DNA of 64,000 bases from Croceivirga sp. (GCA_028284665.1 JANQRG010000011.1:1-64000), one strand, 5' to 3'; positions 51,582 to 62,420 are shown, counted from the first letter of the stretch. The notes: generated from the letters alone by a model not told the origin. Program-made: numbers and translations.

Positions 51582-52757
51582 ATGAAAGAAGTTGTTATCG
51601 TAGCTGCTGTTCGGACCCCAATAGGCAGTTTCTTAGGATCATTATCTACCATTCCGGCCCCAAAATTGGGAGCTACGGCAATAAAAGGTGCTCTTGATAA
51701 AATCAACCTATCCCCGAATATGGTGGATGAGGTCATTATGGGTAATGTAGTACAGGCCGGGACGGGCCAGGCGCCTGCCCGACAGGCGGCTATTTATGCC
51801 GGCATCCCAGAAAACGTTCCCTGCACAACTGTAAACAAGGTTTGTGCCTCAGGTATGAAAAGTGTTATGCAGGCCGCCCAATCCATTGCCCTGGGGGATA
51901 CGGAAATTGTAGTTGCCGGTGGAATGGAGAATATGAGTAGTATACCTCATTATCTGCACTTGCGGAATGGTCATAAATTTGGCCCGGCTTCGCTTATAGA
52001 TGGCATGCAAAAAGATGGCCTGGTCGATGTATATGATGGAAATGCGATGGGAGTCTGTGCAGATGCCTGTGCGGACAAATATGACCACAGTAGAGAAGAG
52101 CAGGATGCCTATGCCATACAATCCTATAGCCGTTCTGAAAATGCATGGAAATCAGGTAAGTTCAAAGACGAGGTGGTTCCCGTAGAAGTGCCACAACGAA
52201 GGGGAGAACCGGTTCTCGTTAATGAAGACGAGGAATACAAAAATGTAAAAATGGAAAAGATTCCAAATTTACGCCCGGCGTTCTCAAAGGAGGGTACCGT
52301 AACCGCAGCAAACGCATCTACCATCAACGATGGTGCAGCAGCATTGATCCTCATGAGTGCGGAAAAAGCTGAAGAACTTAAGTTACAACCTCTGGCTAAA
52401 ATCAGGAGCTATGCTGATGCCGCACAAGAGCCTAAATGGTTTACCACAGCCCCTGCTAAAGCGCTACCCAAGGCGTTAGCAAAGGCTAACGTCACTATCG
52501 ATGAGGTAGACTACTTTGAATTTAACGAGGCTTTTTCTGTAGTGGCACTTGCCAATATGAAACTTTTAGAGTTGTCCGATACTAATGTAAATGTTAACGG
52601 TGGAGCCGTTTCGCTGGGCCATCCTCTCGGATGTTCCGGTGCTCGAATTGTGGTCACCTTGCTCCACGTACTTGCCCAAAACAATGCAAAACTAGGGGCT
52701 GCTGCCATTTGTAATGGAGGGGGCGGGGCTTCTGCAATGATTTTGGAACGACTTTAA
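51582..52757 (+). CDS. Acetyl-CoA C-acetyltransferase (thiolase)
   Basis: 391 residues from ATG 51582 (MKEVVIVAAVRTPIG); three codons of upstream frame are ignored. Catalytic residues: Cys88 in VNKVCASGMKS, His in GGAVSLGHPLGCSGARI, Cys in AICNGGGGASAM; NEAFSV is the family segment. It joins or splits acetoacetyl-CoA and acetyl-CoA in the cytoplasm. It is 12 bp upstream of the NlpC/P60-like gene, with a shared terminator after that gene. Confidence 0.95.
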   Translation: MKEVVIVAAVRTPIGSFLGSLSTIPAPKLGATAIKGALDKINLSPNMVDEVIMGNVVQAGTGQAPARQAAIYAGIPENVPCTTVNKVCASGMKSVMQAAQSIALGDTEIVVAGGMENMSSIPHYLHLRNGHKFGPASLIDGMQKDGLVDVYDGNAMGVCADACADKYDHSREEQDAYAIQSYSRSENAWKSGKFKDEVVPVEVPQRRGEPVLVNEDEEYKNVKMEKIPNLRPAFSKEGTVTAANASTINDGAAALILMSAEKAEELKLQPLAKIRSYADAAQEPKWFTTAPAKALPKALAKANVTIDEVDYFEFNEAFSVVALANMKLLELSDTNVNVNGGAVSLGHPLGCSGARIVVTLLHVLAQNNAKLGAAAICNGGGGASAMILERL

Positions 52758-52769
52758 CAAGAGCGGTAC

Positions 52770-53519
52770 ATGCAATATGGTATTGGGCATCTAAGCATTG
52801 TTCCTTTGCGGGGATCCCCTGATGAAGATGCCGGGATGATCTCCCAGGTCTTGTATGGTGATCATTTCAAAATAAAGGAATCACGAAAAGAATGGAGTCG
52901 GATTCAGATAAGCTTTGATAAATGCGAGGGATGGGTACAAAACAACCAGATCACCAGGATTCCCGAATCTGTTTTTCAAGAGATTGAACAGCAGGACGCA
53001 TTATACAACACAGACTTTATTACACATGTTTGCACAAAGGATCAGGTTTTCCTGCCTATTTTGCTTGGTTCGCGAATGGATGTTGCTCCTTGTTTACAGC
53101 ATACCGTAGAGGAAATGCCTTTAAATTCTAACCATCCCAAAACCAATTTGGTGAATACGGCATTTCTGTACTTGAATTGTCCGGATCTAAAGGGTGGAAA
53201 ATCGCCTTTCGGTATTGATAGTGCCGGTTTTACCCAAATGGTGTATAAAATAAACGGATTCCGGCTTTTACGTACCACTACAGAACAGGCAACACAAGGG
53301 GAGCCTTTAAGTTTTATAGAAGAAAGTGAGCCTGGAGATCTTGCTTTCTTTGATAATACCGAGGGTAGTATAGATCATGTGGGTATCATTTTGGAAAACA
53401 ATCATATCATCCATTCCTATGGTCATGTACGCATTGACCGCCTTGACCATACGGGTATTTTTAGTACTGCACAAAGGAGGTATACCCACCAACTACGCGT
53501 TATTAAGAAAGTAGTATAA
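52770..53519 (+). CDS. NlpC/P60 (C40) family protein lacking the catalytic Cys
   Basis: 249 residues, no signal peptide. The N-terminal half is SH3-like (GHLSIVPLRGSPD, YGDHFKIKESRKEWSRIQISFDKCEGWV). The C-terminal half is an NlpC/P60 domain: GGKSPFGIDSAGFTQMVYKING, PGDLAFFDN, DHVGIILENNHIIHSYGHVRID. In the family the first motif reads GIDCSGF; here it is GIDSAGF, with Ser151 (AGT at 53220-53222) in place of the nucleophile Cys. The usual Tyr and Trp of the preceding YLWGG are also changed (DLKGG). The His of DHVG is kept. It is either a pseudoenzyme that binds peptidoglycan fragments or, less likely, a Ser variant. Expressed with the thiolase. Confidence 0.88.
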   Translation: MQYGIGHLSIVPLRGSPDEDAGMISQVLYGDHFKIKESRKEWSRIQISFDKCEGWVQNNQITRIPESVFQEIEQQDALYNTDFITHVCTKDQVFLPILLGSRMDVAPCLQHTVEEMPLNSNHPKTNLVNTAFLYLNCPDLKGGKSPFGIDSAGFTQMVYKINGFRLLRTTTEQATQGEPLSFIEESEPGDLAFFDNTEGSIDHVGIILENNHIIHSYGHVRIDRLDHTGIFSTAQRRYTHQLRVIKKVV

Positions 53520-53520
53520 A

Positions 53521-53543
53521 AAAACCCGCTTAGAGCGGGTTTT
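53521..53543. terminator. Bidirectional terminator
   Basis: AAAACCCGCT-TAG-AGCGGGTTTT, a perfect 10-bp stem between the convergent NlpC/P60-like and TPR genes. Confidence 0.85.
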
Positions 53544-53565
53544 AAGTTTATAAATCTGTATGGTT

Positions 53566-54816
53566 TTATTCTCCTAGCAGCTTTTTAACACGCATGAAAT
53601 TTTCATTATCGCCAAGCGCACCATAAATATTTTTCAACTGCGAAAGTATACCTTCATTATCGGTATTTGTTTTCAAAGCTTCTTCCAAGATTTCTGCCCC
53701 CTTACGGAACAAATCGTCCTTTTTGGTCTTCAGTTCGTCGTACTTCTGCGCATCAGCTCTTGAGGTACCCAACTCATTCATCTCATCGATAAGCGCATTT
53801 CCCTCATTTACATAAGACGTGGAAAGATTGAGCTGAGCATTCACATAGCCAGGGTCTACTTCCAAAGCTTTTAAATATGCTGCTCGGGCCTCTTCCATAT
53901 TACCTTGCTCCATATTGATCACACCGATGTTGTACAATAAATCCGGATTATCCGGTGCCATATCGGAAGCCTGGGACATCAGTTCTTTAAATTTATCTTT
54001 GTCACCTAAAGTATAATACAGATTTGCTTTGTTCAATACAAGGTTAACATCATTAGGGTTGTTGGCAATTGCGTCTTCATAGGCCGCCAATGCCTCATCA
54101 TTTTTCCCTTGTTCCTGATAGATCAAGGCGATGTTCTTAACAATTTCTGCCTTTTTTGATGGTGTCCGTTCTTCTTTAGGATCCTTATGGGTTCCTGCTT
54201 TAACGTAAAGATCACGGGTAGTCTCGTCTAACTCTTCTACCTCTCCGGAAGCAATATTTACTGCGGTGTATTTCAGAGAGCTACCATCATAATTGATTTC
54301 TTTAAGCTCTTCATAATACTTTATTGCCTGATCGTAAAGGTCAGGTCCTCCGTTCACAGCGGTACTTGCTGCATAATACAGATAAACGGTATCTGCCGGA
54401 CTAAGACTGTACGCCTGATATAGCTTAGTGGCCCCTTCGGCGAACTTTTTGTTATTACTGTCTTCTATTGCAGAATTTACTAAATCTCCAGTCATCTGCC
54501 CCATTTTTTGAGTGGCTTCTGCTGTGTATTTCGCCTTACCGCTGGTTTCTTCGATGCTTACCACTTTTTTGTAAGCCTCAATAGCTGGTCCAAACTCAGA
54601 TAAAGTGGAATGTGCATTGCCTAACAAAACGTAATATTGCGCTTGCATTCTGGCATCTGCTCCGGCAATGCTCCCTGAGGCACCCTCCAAAGCGCTTTTG
54701 GCTGCAGCCGCATCTCCACTTTTCAAGGCCTTGGTGGCCGCTTTTATTTCATCCTTTTGGGAATAACCCGCCATTGCAACAAAAAGGGCGAGTACTATTG
54801 AAAGTGTAGTTCTCAT
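53566..54816 (-). CDS. Exported tetratricopeptide-repeat protein
   Basis: 416 residues from ATG 54816, giving a signal peptide (LSIVLALFVAMAGYSQ); another ATG lies 4 codons upstream. TPR pairs recur from about residue 50 onward (YVLLGNAHSTLSEFGPAIEAYKKV, NIALIYQEQGKNDEALAAYEDAI, YNIGVINMEQGNMEEARAAYLKAL). Periplasmic scaffold or chaperone of unknown partner. It follows gyrA on the same strand with a short gap, so it may be read through from the gyrA promoter. Confidence 0.88.
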   Translation of the reverse strand: MRTTLSIVLALFVAMAGYSQKDEIKAATKALKSGDAAAAKSALEGASGSIAGADARMQAQYYVLLGNAHSTLSEFGPAIEAYKKVVSIEETSGKAKYTAEATQKMGQMTGDLVNSAIEDSNNKKFAEGATKLYQAYSLSPADTVYLYYAASTAVNGGPDLYDQAIKYYEELKEINYDGSSLKYTAVNIASGEVEELDETTRDLYVKAGTHKDPKEERTPSKKAEIVKNIALIYQEQGKNDEALAAYEDAIANNPNDVNLVLNKANLYYTLGDKDKFKELMSQASDMAPDNPDLLYNIGVINMEQGNMEEARAAYLKALEVDPGYVNAQLNLSTSYVNEGNALIDEMNELGTSRADAQKYDELKTKKDDLFRKGAEILEEALKTNTDNEGILSQLKNIYGALGDNENFMRVKKLLGE

Positions 54817-54850
54817 TTTAAATGTCATTTAATTAGTGTTTATTCTTGTT

Positions 54851-57379
54851 TTAGTTCTGTTCGCCATCATTGGTATCAAGAGCCGTGCCATCTTCTTCAT
54901 CCACCTCGATATTCCGGATATCCACATCGTCTACGGCATCTTCATCTTTCATCACTTTGGCAACCGCCGCAATAGAGTCTCCTTCTTTTAAATTAATGAG
55001 CTTCACTCCCTGAGTTGCCCTACCCATAACGCGCAAATCCTCAACACTCATCCGAATGGCAATACCCGATTTGTTAATGATCATAAGGTCATCCGCGTCG
55101 GCAACATTCTTGATGGCTACCAATTCTCCCGTCTTAGAAGTAATGGAAATGGTTTTTACACCTTTTCCACCTCTATTAGTTACGCGATAGTCATCAATAT
55201 TGGATCTTTTGCCGTACCCATTCTCTGATACAACCAGAATATCTTCTTCAAAATTGTGCACGGAAATCATTCCTATCACTTCATCCTTATCATCTGCCAA
55301 CGTAATACCCCGGACACCTGATGCATTTCTTCCCATAGGCCGGGTTTTTCCTTCTTCAAACCGAATGGCTTTCCCAGATTTTAGTCCCAGGAGGATCTGG
55401 CTGGTACCCGTTGTCAATTTCGCTTCAAGTAATTCGTCCCCATCACGTACCGTAATGGCATTAATTCCATTTTGTCTGGGCCTGGAATATTGTTCCAGGG
55501 ATGTTTTCTTAACTACGCCTTTCTTCGTAGCCATTATTACATAATGACTGTTTACATAATCCTCATCTTTTAAATCCTGAGTACAGATAAAGGCTTTTAC
55601 TTTGTCTTCCCGGTCAATATTGATAAGGTTCTGAATTGCTCGTCCTTTAGACGTTCTACTACCCTCAGGTATCTCGAACACCCGCATCCAGAAACATTTC
55701 CCTTTTTGCGTAAAAAACAACATGTACTGGTGGTTGGTTCCCACAAAAAGATGTTCCAGGAAATCCTCATTTCGGGTAGTGGATGCTTTCTGACCTACCC
55801 CACCTCTGTGCTGGGTCTTATATTCCGTTAATGGGGTTCTCTTGATGTAACCCGCATGAGAAATGGTAATGACCACCTGCTCATCGGGAATCATATCCTC
55901 TATACTAAAATCCCCCCCGGCAAAATCAATTTCCGACCTGCGGTCGTCCCCATATTTTTCTTTGACCTCAAAGAGTTCTTCCTTTATAATGGACATCCTT
56001 CGCTCCTTTTTATCAAGAATATCCTTTAAATCCTCAATGGTTTTGAGCAACTCGTCATACTCTTCACGAAGTTTGTCTTGCTCCAATCCAGTCAACTGGC
56101 GTAATCGCATCTCTACAATCGCCCTGGCCTGAATTTCTGTCAGTTTAAACCGTTCAATTAAGCTATTCCTGGCATCTTCCACATTTGCAGAAGCTCGAAT
56201 AATGGAAATAACTTCATCAATGTTGTCTGAAGCAATGATGAGTCCCTCGAGGATATGAGCACGCTCTTCTGCCTTTCGCAATTCGTATTGGGTACGCCGT
56301 ACCACCACCTCATGACGGTGTTCTACAAAGTGCTGTATAAGTTCTTTGAGATTTAACAGTTGCGGCCTTCCTTTAACCAGGGCAATATTGTTTACACTGA
56401 ACGAAGACTGCAATGCAGTGTACTTATATAGCATATTAAGCACAATATTGGGGATCGCATCGCGCTTAAGGATATATACAATACGCATTCCTTTCCGATC
56501 CGATTCATCCCGAATATTGGCAATACCCTCTATTTTCTTATCATTAACAAGGTCTGCCGTTTTCTTGATCATATCGGCCTTATTGACCTGAAAGGGAATT
56601 TCGGTAACAATAATACACTCTCTTCCCTGTACTTCTTCAAAATGTGCTTTGGCCCGCATCACCACTCTCCCTCTTCCGGTATGAAAGGCCTCTTTGACCC
56701 CATCATAACCATAGATCATTCCTCCTGTGGGAAAGTCAGGTGCCTTTATATGCCTGATAAGTTCATCGATCTCAATATCGGTATTATCAATATAGGCTAC
56801 GGTGCCATCCACCACTTCAGAAAGGTTATGCGGTGGCATATTCGTAGCCATCCCCACGGCAATTCCGGAAGCCCCATTGACCAGAAGGTTAGGGATTCGA
56901 GTAGGAAGGACCGTTGGTTCCTGCAGCGTATCGTCAAAGTTGAGTTGATGATCTACCGTTTCCTTGTCAATATCTGCCAGCATTTCTTCCGATATTCGGC
57001 GCATCCTTGCCTCCGTATACCGCATTGCTGCCGGACTATCTCCATCGATAGAGCCAAAATTTCCCTGGCCATCCACCAACATATACCGCAAGCTCCATTC
57101 CTGGGCCATGCGTACCATTGTATCATATACAGAAGTATCGCCGTGAGGATGGTATTTTCCTAATACCTCCCCTACTATTCTGGCCGATTTTTTATACGAA
57201 CTGGATGCCCGTACCCCTAATTCATGCATTCCAAAAAGCACCCTTCTATGAACGGGCTTTAGACCATCCCTAACATCTGGCAGGGCACGTGACACAATGA
57301 CCGACATTGAATAATCAATGTAGGCAGATTTCATTTCATCCTCAATGTTGATGGGTATCAATTTTTCTCCTTCCGCCAT
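54851..57379 (-). CDS. gyrA: DNA gyrase subunit A
   Basis: 842 residues, full length. Catalytic Tyr121 in [10 protein letters not shown]; the QRDR region reads [17 protein letters not shown]. Coiled-coil at about residues 360-500 and C-terminal beta-pinwheel with GyrA-box-like segments ([16 protein letters not shown]). It introduces negative supercoils with GyrB (not in the window). The tail is very acidic ([19 protein letters not shown]). The divergent neighbour clpC starts 260 bp away. Confidence 0.97.
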   Translation of the reverse strand: MAEGEKLIPINIEDEMKSAYIDYSMSVIVSRALPDVRDGLKPVHRRVLFGMHELGVRASSSYKKSARIVGEVLGKYHPHGDTSVYDTMVRMAQEWSLRYMLVDGQGNFGSIDGDSPAAMRYTEARMRRISEEMLADIDKETVDHQLNFDDTLQEPTVLPTRIPNLLVNGASGIAVGMATNMPPHNLSEVVDGTVAYIDNTDIEIDELIRHIKAPDFPTGGMIYGYDGVKEAFHTGRGRVVMRAKAHFEEVQGRECIIVTEIPFQVNKADMIKKTADLVNDKKIEGIANIRDESDRKGMRIVYILKRDAIPNIVLNMLYKYTALQSSFSVNNIALVKGRPQLLNLKELIQHFVEHRHEVVVRRTQYELRKAEERAHILEGLIIASDNIDEVISIIRASANVEDARNSLIERFKLTEIQARAIVEMRLRQLTGLEQDKLREEYDELLKTIEDLKDILDKKERRMSIIKEELFEVKEKYGDDRRSEIDFAGGDFSIEDMIPDEQVVITISHAGYIKRTPLTEYKTQHRGGVGQKASTTRNEDFLEHLFVGTNHQYMLFFTQKGKCFWMRVFEIPEGSRTSKGRAIQNLINIDREDKVKAFICTQDLKDEDYVNSHYVIMATKKGVVKKTSLEQYSRPRQNGINAITVRDGDELLEAKLTTGTSQILLGLKSGKAIRFEEGKTRPMGRNASGVRGITLADDKDEVIGMISVHNFEEDILVVSENGYGKRSNIDDYRVTNRGGKGVKTISITSKTGELVAIKNVADADDLMIINKSGIAIRMSVEDLRVMGRATQGVKLINLKEGDSIAAVAKVMKDEDAVDDVDIRNIEVDEEDGTALDTNDGEQN

Positions 57380-57638
57380 CGCAAAAATCTATTCCTTTTT
57401 TGTGGTTAAAATATCGTGGCAATATACCAAAAATTGCACCTTTTCGTGCACTACCCCTTCACTTTATTAAAAAAATTATTAACACGAAATCCCTACAATT
57501 CAATTCGTCATTATCCGTTAAAAATTATGTAAAAACTGCTATTTTTCGTGATTTCAACCGACTTTGTCGAATATGGGTACGGTATTTGAACACCGTTGGA
57601 ATACTTTTATTAATTTTAGTTCGATTATAAGAATAGCT

Positions 57639-60191
57639 ATGGACGATAATTTTTCACCAAGGGTAAAAGATGTCATCGCTTACAGCAAGGAAGAAGCCTT
57701 GCGTTTGGGACATGATTTCATTGGTACCGAGCATTTGATGTTAGGTTTGTTGCGAGACGGTAATGGAAAAGCGATAAACATCTTGGATGCCCTGGATGTA
57801 GACTTGGATCATCTACGAAGAAAAGTAGAGATTTTAAGTCCGGCCAACCCCAATACTGGTGCTCTTCAGAAAGACAAGAAGAACCTGCACTTAACCCGAC
57901 AAGCTGAAAGGGCGCTGAAAACAACTTTTTTAGAGGCAAAACTTTTCCAAAGTTCATCTATCAATACTGCTCATTTGTTGTTGTGTATTCTCAGGAACGA
58001 GAATGACCCTACTACAAAGCTATTGCACAAATTGAAGGTGGATTATGACAATGTTAAAGAGCAATTCAAATCCATGATCACCAGTGAAGATGATTATGTC
58101 GATTCTCCTACTTCGGAATCCTTTTCCAGCGACCCGGAAGATAGTGGGGAATCCAAAGAGAGTTTTGGAAGTGCAAGTCAGCAAAAAGGAAGCAAAAAAT
58201 CGAAAACTCCGGTGTTGGACAATTTTGGCCGGGACCTCACCAAATTAGCAGAAGAGAATAAGTTGGATCCTGTAGTGGGTCGGGAGAAGGAGATTGAACG
58301 TGTATCACAAATACTCAGCCGAAGAAAAAAGAACAATCCTCTATTGATCGGTGAGCCAGGGGTAGGTAAAAGTGCTATTGCTGAAGGCTTGGCACTACGT
58401 ATCATTACCAAAAAGGTTTCCCGAATTTTATACAACAAAAGAGTGGTCACCCTGGATTTGGCTTCCCTGGTTGCCGGGACGAAATATAGGGGCCAGTTTG
58501 AGGAACGCATGAAGGCGGTAATGAATGAACTGGAGAAGAATGATGATATTATTTTGTTCATTGACGAGATCCATACCATTGTAGGTGCAGGTGGTGCTAC
58601 CGGGAGCTTGGATGCTTCAAACATGTTCAAACCTGCTTTGGCAAGAGGGGAAATACAATGTATTGGTGCCACGACACTTGATGAATATCGCCAATACATT
58701 GAAAAAGACGGTGCGCTTGAGCGACGGTTCCAAAAGGTAATGGTAGAACCCACTTCAGTGGAAGAGACCTTAGAGATCTTAATGAATATCAAAGAGAAAT
58801 ATGAGGATCATCATAATGTCTTATACACCGATGACGCTATTAATGCCTGTGTGAAGCTCACTAATCGGTATATGACGGACAGATTTTTGCCGGATAAAGC
58901 CATTGATGCTCTTGATGAAGCAGGCTCACGGGTGCATATTGTAAACATGGACGTCCCAAAACAAATCCTGGAATTAGAGCAAAAACTGGAAGATGTTCGC
59001 GAGCTAAAGAACAGTGTGGTAAAAAAGCAGAAATATGAAGAGGCGGCAAAACTCAGGGATGATGAGAAACGGCTTGAAAAGGATTTAGCTGCTGCTCAGG
59101 AACGTTGGGAAGAAGAAAGTAAGCTAAACCGGGAAACAGTTACTGCAGACAATGTGGCCGACGTAGTAAGTATGATGAGTGGTATTCCTGTAAACCGTAT
59201 TGCGCAAACAGAAAGCAATAAACTTGCCGAACTACCGAAGTTGATCAAAGACTATGTGGTAGGTCAGGACGAAGCGGTCCAAAAGGTGGCCAAGGCGATA
59301 CAACGTAACCGGGCGGGCCTTAAAGACCCCAATAAACCCATCGGATCTTTTATCTTTTTAGGACAGACCGGAGTGGGTAAAACGCAATTAGCTAAGGTAT
59401 TGGCGCGAGAGTTGTTTGATTCTGAAGACGCACTTATCCGGATCGATATGAGTGAGTACATGGAAAAATTTGCCATTTCCAGATTAGTAGGTGCGCCTCC
59501 CGGATATGTAGGTTATGAAGAAGGAGGGCAGCTAACAGAAAAGGTACGTAGAAAGCCCTATTCCGTTGTACTGCTGGACGAAGTAGAAAAAGCACATCCG
59601 GACGTGTTTAATATGCTTTTGCAAATCCTGGATGATGGCTTTATTACAGATAGTCTGGGTCGAAAAATAGATTTCCGGAACACCATAATTATTATGACCT
59701 CCAATATCGGAGCCCGACAGCTTAAGGATTTTGGACAAGGTGTAGGTTTTGGTACTGCAGCTAAAAAAGCACAGGCAGATACGCATCAGAAAAGTGTTAT
59801 TGAAAATGCGCTTAAAAAGGCCTTTGCCCCAGAGTTCCTGAATAGAATTGATGATGTAATTGTCTTCAATACTCTTGAGCGAGAAGATATCCATAAGATT
59901 ATTGGTATTGAATTGGAAAGGTTATATCAAAGAATCAAAGAAATTGGCTATGATCTAAATCTTTCTAAAGCTGCTACGGATTACATCGCGGATAAGGGAT
60001 TTGATAAGCAGTATGGCGCCAGGCCACTTAAACGTGCCATTCAGAAATATATTGAAGATGTACTGGCGGAAGAGATCGTAAATTCTAATCTTGAAGAAGG
60101 CGATAGTATTTTTATGGATTTTGATGACAAAAAAGAAGAATTGACCATTAAGATTGAAAAAGCGGAACAGTCTTCTGAAGCAAAGTCCTAA
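57639..60191 (+). CDS. clpC: ATP-dependent Clp protease ATP-binding subunit ClpC
   Basis: 850 residues from ATG 57639 (MDDNFSPRVKDVIAYSKEEA); a longer frame from 57564 has an unlike N-terminus. Clp N-domain, then AAA1 with GEPGVGKSAIAEGLA and DEIHTIVGAGG, a middle region with a UVR-like stretch (KQKYEEAAKLRDDEKRLEKDL), then AAA2 with GQTGVGKTQLAKVL. An unfoldase for the ClpP protease in cytoplasmic protein quality control. It has its own terminator; the promoter in the gyrA-clpC gap is not obvious. Confidence 0.97.
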   Translation: MDDNFSPRVKDVIAYSKEEALRLGHDFIGTEHLMLGLLRDGNGKAINILDALDVDLDHLRRKVEILSPANPNTGALQKDKKNLHLTRQAERALKTTFLEAKLFQSSSINTAHLLLCILRNENDPTTKLLHKLKVDYDNVKEQFKSMITSEDDYVDSPTSESFSSDPEDSGESKESFGSASQQKGSKKSKTPVLDNFGRDLTKLAEENKLDPVVGREKEIERVSQILSRRKKNNPLLIGEPGVGKSAIAEGLALRIITKKVSRILYNKRVVTLDLASLVAGTKYRGQFEERMKAVMNELEKNDDIILFIDEIHTIVGAGGATGSLDASNMFKPALARGEIQCIGATTLDEYRQYIEKDGALERRFQKVMVEPTSVEETLEILMNIKEKYEDHHNVLYTDDAINACVKLTNRYMTDRFLPDKAIDALDEAGSRVHIVNMDVPKQILELEQKLEDVRELKNSVVKKQKYEEAAKLRDDEKRLEKDLAAAQERWEEESKLNRETVTADNVADVVSMMSGIPVNRIAQTESNKLAELPKLIKDYVVGQDEAVQKVAKAIQRNRAGLKDPNKPIGSFIFLGQTGVGKTQLAKVLARELFDSEDALIRIDMSEYMEKFAISRLVGAPPGYVGYEEGGQLTEKVRRKPYSVVLLDEVEKAHPDVFNMLLQILDDGFITDSLGRKIDFRNTIIIMTSNIGARQLKDFGQGVGFGTAAKKAQADTHQKSVIENALKKAFAPEFLNRIDDVIVFNTLEREDIHKIIGIELERLYQRIKEIGYDLNLSKAATDYIADKGFDKQYGARPLKRAIQKYIEDVLAEEIVNSNLEEGDSIFMDFDDKKEELTIKIEKAEQSSEAKS

Positions 60192-60212
60192 AATAATTCT
60201 ACAATAAGGAAT

Positions 60213-60245
60213 AAAGGAGAAGTCGTTGACTTCTCCTTTTTTTGG
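60213..60245 (+). terminator. Rho-independent terminator of clpC
   Basis: AAAGGAGAAGTC-GTT-GACTTCTCCTTT followed by a T-run. Confidence 0.92.
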
Positions 60246-60378
60246 TTTATCGCTAATTGATTACCGTTTTTTGCGGCGTACTTTAACGATTTAAACGATA
60301 AATCTGCCTTTAATCTAAAATTTTTCAATATTGCTACCGACCCCAATACTTTCGTAGCAACACTATATATTATTGGGG

Positions 60379-60774
60379 ATGAAATTAGGTTTTACCAAAA
60401 AACCTATAGTCGTAAAGGAATATCACCTGGACATAGGCACAGTAAAAGTATTTGACAATTTCATGGTGGCAACTTTTGATGAAGGAGCTACCATAACACT
60501 AGAACGTGCCTACCAGATCATTGGCATTTCCGAGATCCATTTCAGAGGCAGAAAGTTTGGGTATATCAGCCTTAGAAAAAACTCTTATGCGATAGATCCG
60601 ATAATCTATACCTACCTCCGCGGTTTGGATAATCTAAAAGCCTTTGCAATCGTTTCCAAAAAGGAAATTGATATGCATAATTTCAAGATTGAAAAGCTGT
60701 TCTATAAAAAGAATATGGAGTTCTTCATTGAGTACGAAAATGCGATAGTCTGGATCAAAAAGAGGTTAAAATAA
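60379..60774 (+). CDS. Conserved hypothetical protein, STAS-like fold suspected
   Basis: 131 residues from ATG 60379. Alternating strands and helices (LDIGTVKVFDNFMVATFDEG, ITLERAYQIIGISEIHF, FGYISLRKNSYAIDPIIY, LKAFAIVSKKEIDMHNFKIEKLF) suggest a SpoIIAA/STAS-like small fold, as in a family seen in flavobacteria, but I recognise no catalytic motif. Cytoplasmic. It follows the clpC terminator and converges on the nnr gene. Function unknown. Confidence 0.65.
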   Translation: MKLGFTKKPIVVKEYHLDIGTVKVFDNFMVATFDEGATITLERAYQIIGISEIHFRGRKFGYISLRKNSYAIDPIIYTYLRGLDNLKAFAIVSKKEIDMHNFKIEKLFYKKNMEFFIEYENAIVWIKKRLK

Positions 60775-60785
60775 CCAACACGCTT

Positions 60786-62315
60786 TTACGACTTGTTTTC
60801 GCCAGCTTCTGGTTTAAATAGCTCCAAAAAGGCCGGACCGATAGTCGCAATTATTGAAGAAGCGGTTACGGCTTCGTAGCCCACCTTAGCCGCAGCAATG
60901 TCCCCGGCCAACCCATGAAGGTAAACACCAAGAATGCTTGCTGATACTGCGGGATACCCTTGTGCCACCAGTGCCGTTATCATACCGGCTAAAACATCAC
61001 CGGATCCGGCTGTCGCCATCCCGGGATTACCCGTTGTGTTGATATATCCCTTGTCATCATAAATCGTAATGGTATGAGCGCCTTTGATAATTAGGATACA
61101 ATCGTGTTTTTTGGAAAACGCCTTTGCCTTTTCGAGTTTCTGAACGTCATCTTCCCACGGCCCTATCAGTCGCTCCAACTCTCCCGGATGAGGGGTTAAA
61201 ATGCTATTTTGCGGTAGCTTGGGCAATAACCCCGGTTTTTTAGCCAATAGGTTTAACCCGTCCGCATCAATAACCAAAGGTAGTGTTGTACTTTGAATAA
61301 AACTTTCAAAAGCGCTTATGGTTTTTGGGTGCGTTCCCAATCCCATACCGATTCCCACAGTTTTTGGTGTAAAGGGTAGGGCAATCTTGGAAATACAGTT
61401 TTCGTCATCATCGGTAATAACCATGACTTCGGGAAGTAGCGTCTGTAAAGGGATATACCCGCAATTAGGAAGATAGGCGGTTACCAAACCAGCCCCTGTA
61501 GCTAAACATGCCTTCGCTGCCAGGGCTACGGCACCGATCTTTCCATGACTTCCTCCGACAAGTAAGGCATGCCCATAGTTCCCTTTATGCGAGAACTTTA
61601 ATCTTGGGGTATACATTGAAATTACCTCCTCCTTCCCTACCAGTTCGTAATCTGCTTTCAGTTGGTCGAAATATTCCTCTTCCAAACCAATATCCAACAC
61701 TTCCCATTGCATAGCGAAGATTCCTGTACTGGGAAGAAAAAAAGGCAATTTAGGACGTTGAAAGCTTAAAACCTGATTTGCGCGAATGGCGCTATCCGAA
61801 GACGAAAATCCGCGGTCCATAGGCAGCCCTGAGGGAATATCTAAGGAAAGTATAAACGCTTTAGATTGGTTCAAATGTTGAATTAACGCACTTACCCATG
61901 GATCCGGAGCCCGGTTCAACCCAATCCCAAAAATAGCGTCCACAACAATGTCCTGAGCATTAATAGCCGGAAGATGATGCTTTTCGCCTAAAAATTCCGG
62001 CCAAAGTTTTCGTTCCTTGAGCCGGTCCAGATTGATAAGAAAGTCCTGAGAACGTTTTTCGCTGTAGTTCACTACATAGACGGAAACCTGGTACTTGTGT
62101 TCCAGTAAATGCCGTGCCAGGGCAAGCCCATCTCCCCCATTGTTTCCAATACCGCAGAACAGTTGAAGAGTTACTGAATTTCCCTGTAGCCTTTTATGTA
62201 ACCAATCAAAGATCCCTATTGCGGCCCGTTCCATTAGCGCATTACTGGAAATATTCTGCTTGGCTATTGTAAATTTGTCAGCTTCGTAGATTTGTTTTGC
62301 CGATAGAATTTTCAT
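60786..62315 (-). CDS. nnr: Bifunctional NAD(P)H-hydrate epimerase / ADP-dependent dehydratase
   Basis: 509 residues. N-terminal YjeF_N epimerase: ALMERAAIGIFDWL, CGIGNNGGDGLALARHL, DAIFGIGLNR. C-terminal YjeF_C carbohydrate-kinase-type dehydratase: HKGNYGHALLVGGSHGKIGA, GIGMGLG, NSILTPHPGEL, TAGSGDVLAGMITAL. The enzyme repairs hydrated NADH/NADPH in the cytoplasm. Monocistronic; its start is 54 bp from the promoter of the divergent thr operon. Confidence 0.95.
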   Translation of the reverse strand: MKILSAKQIYEADKFTIAKQNISSNALMERAAIGIFDWLHKRLQGNSVTLQLFCGIGNNGGDGLALARHLLEHKYQVSVYVVNYSEKRSQDFLINLDRLKERKLWPEFLGEKHHLPAINAQDIVVDAIFGIGLNRAPDPWVSALIQHLNQSKAFILSLDIPSGLPMDRGFSSSDSAIRANQVLSFQRPKLPFFLPSTGIFAMQWEVLDIGLEEEYFDQLKADYELVGKEEVISMYTPRLKFSHKGNYGHALLVGGSHGKIGAVALAAKACLATGAGLVTAYLPNCGYIPLQTLLPEVMVITDDDENCISKIALPFTPKTVGIGMGLGTHPKTISAFESFIQSTTLPLVIDADGLNLLAKKPGLLPKLPQNSILTPHPGELERLIGPWEDDVQKLEKAKAFSKKHDCILIIKGAHTITIYDDKGYINTTGNPGMATAGSGDVLAGMITALVAQGYPAVSASILGVYLHGLAGDIAAAKVGYEAVTASSIIATIGPAFLELFKPEAGENKS

Positions 62316-62368
62316 TTGACAACTTTAGTTAAGAAAATTTGACAATTTGATAAAAATTGAGGAACAAT

Positions 62369-62398
62369 TTGAACTACTTGAACAAAATACTACTTTTG
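62369..62398 (+). promoter_or_regulatory. Promoter of the thrA leader
   Basis: TTG (62369-62371), 19-bp spacer, TACTTTTG (62391-62398): a full Bacteroidetes consensus match. Predicted transcription starts a few bases later, about 15-20 nt before the leader ATG. Confidence 0.75.
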
Positions 62399-62420
62399 AC
62401 CTGTTACCGTACTGATTCTT

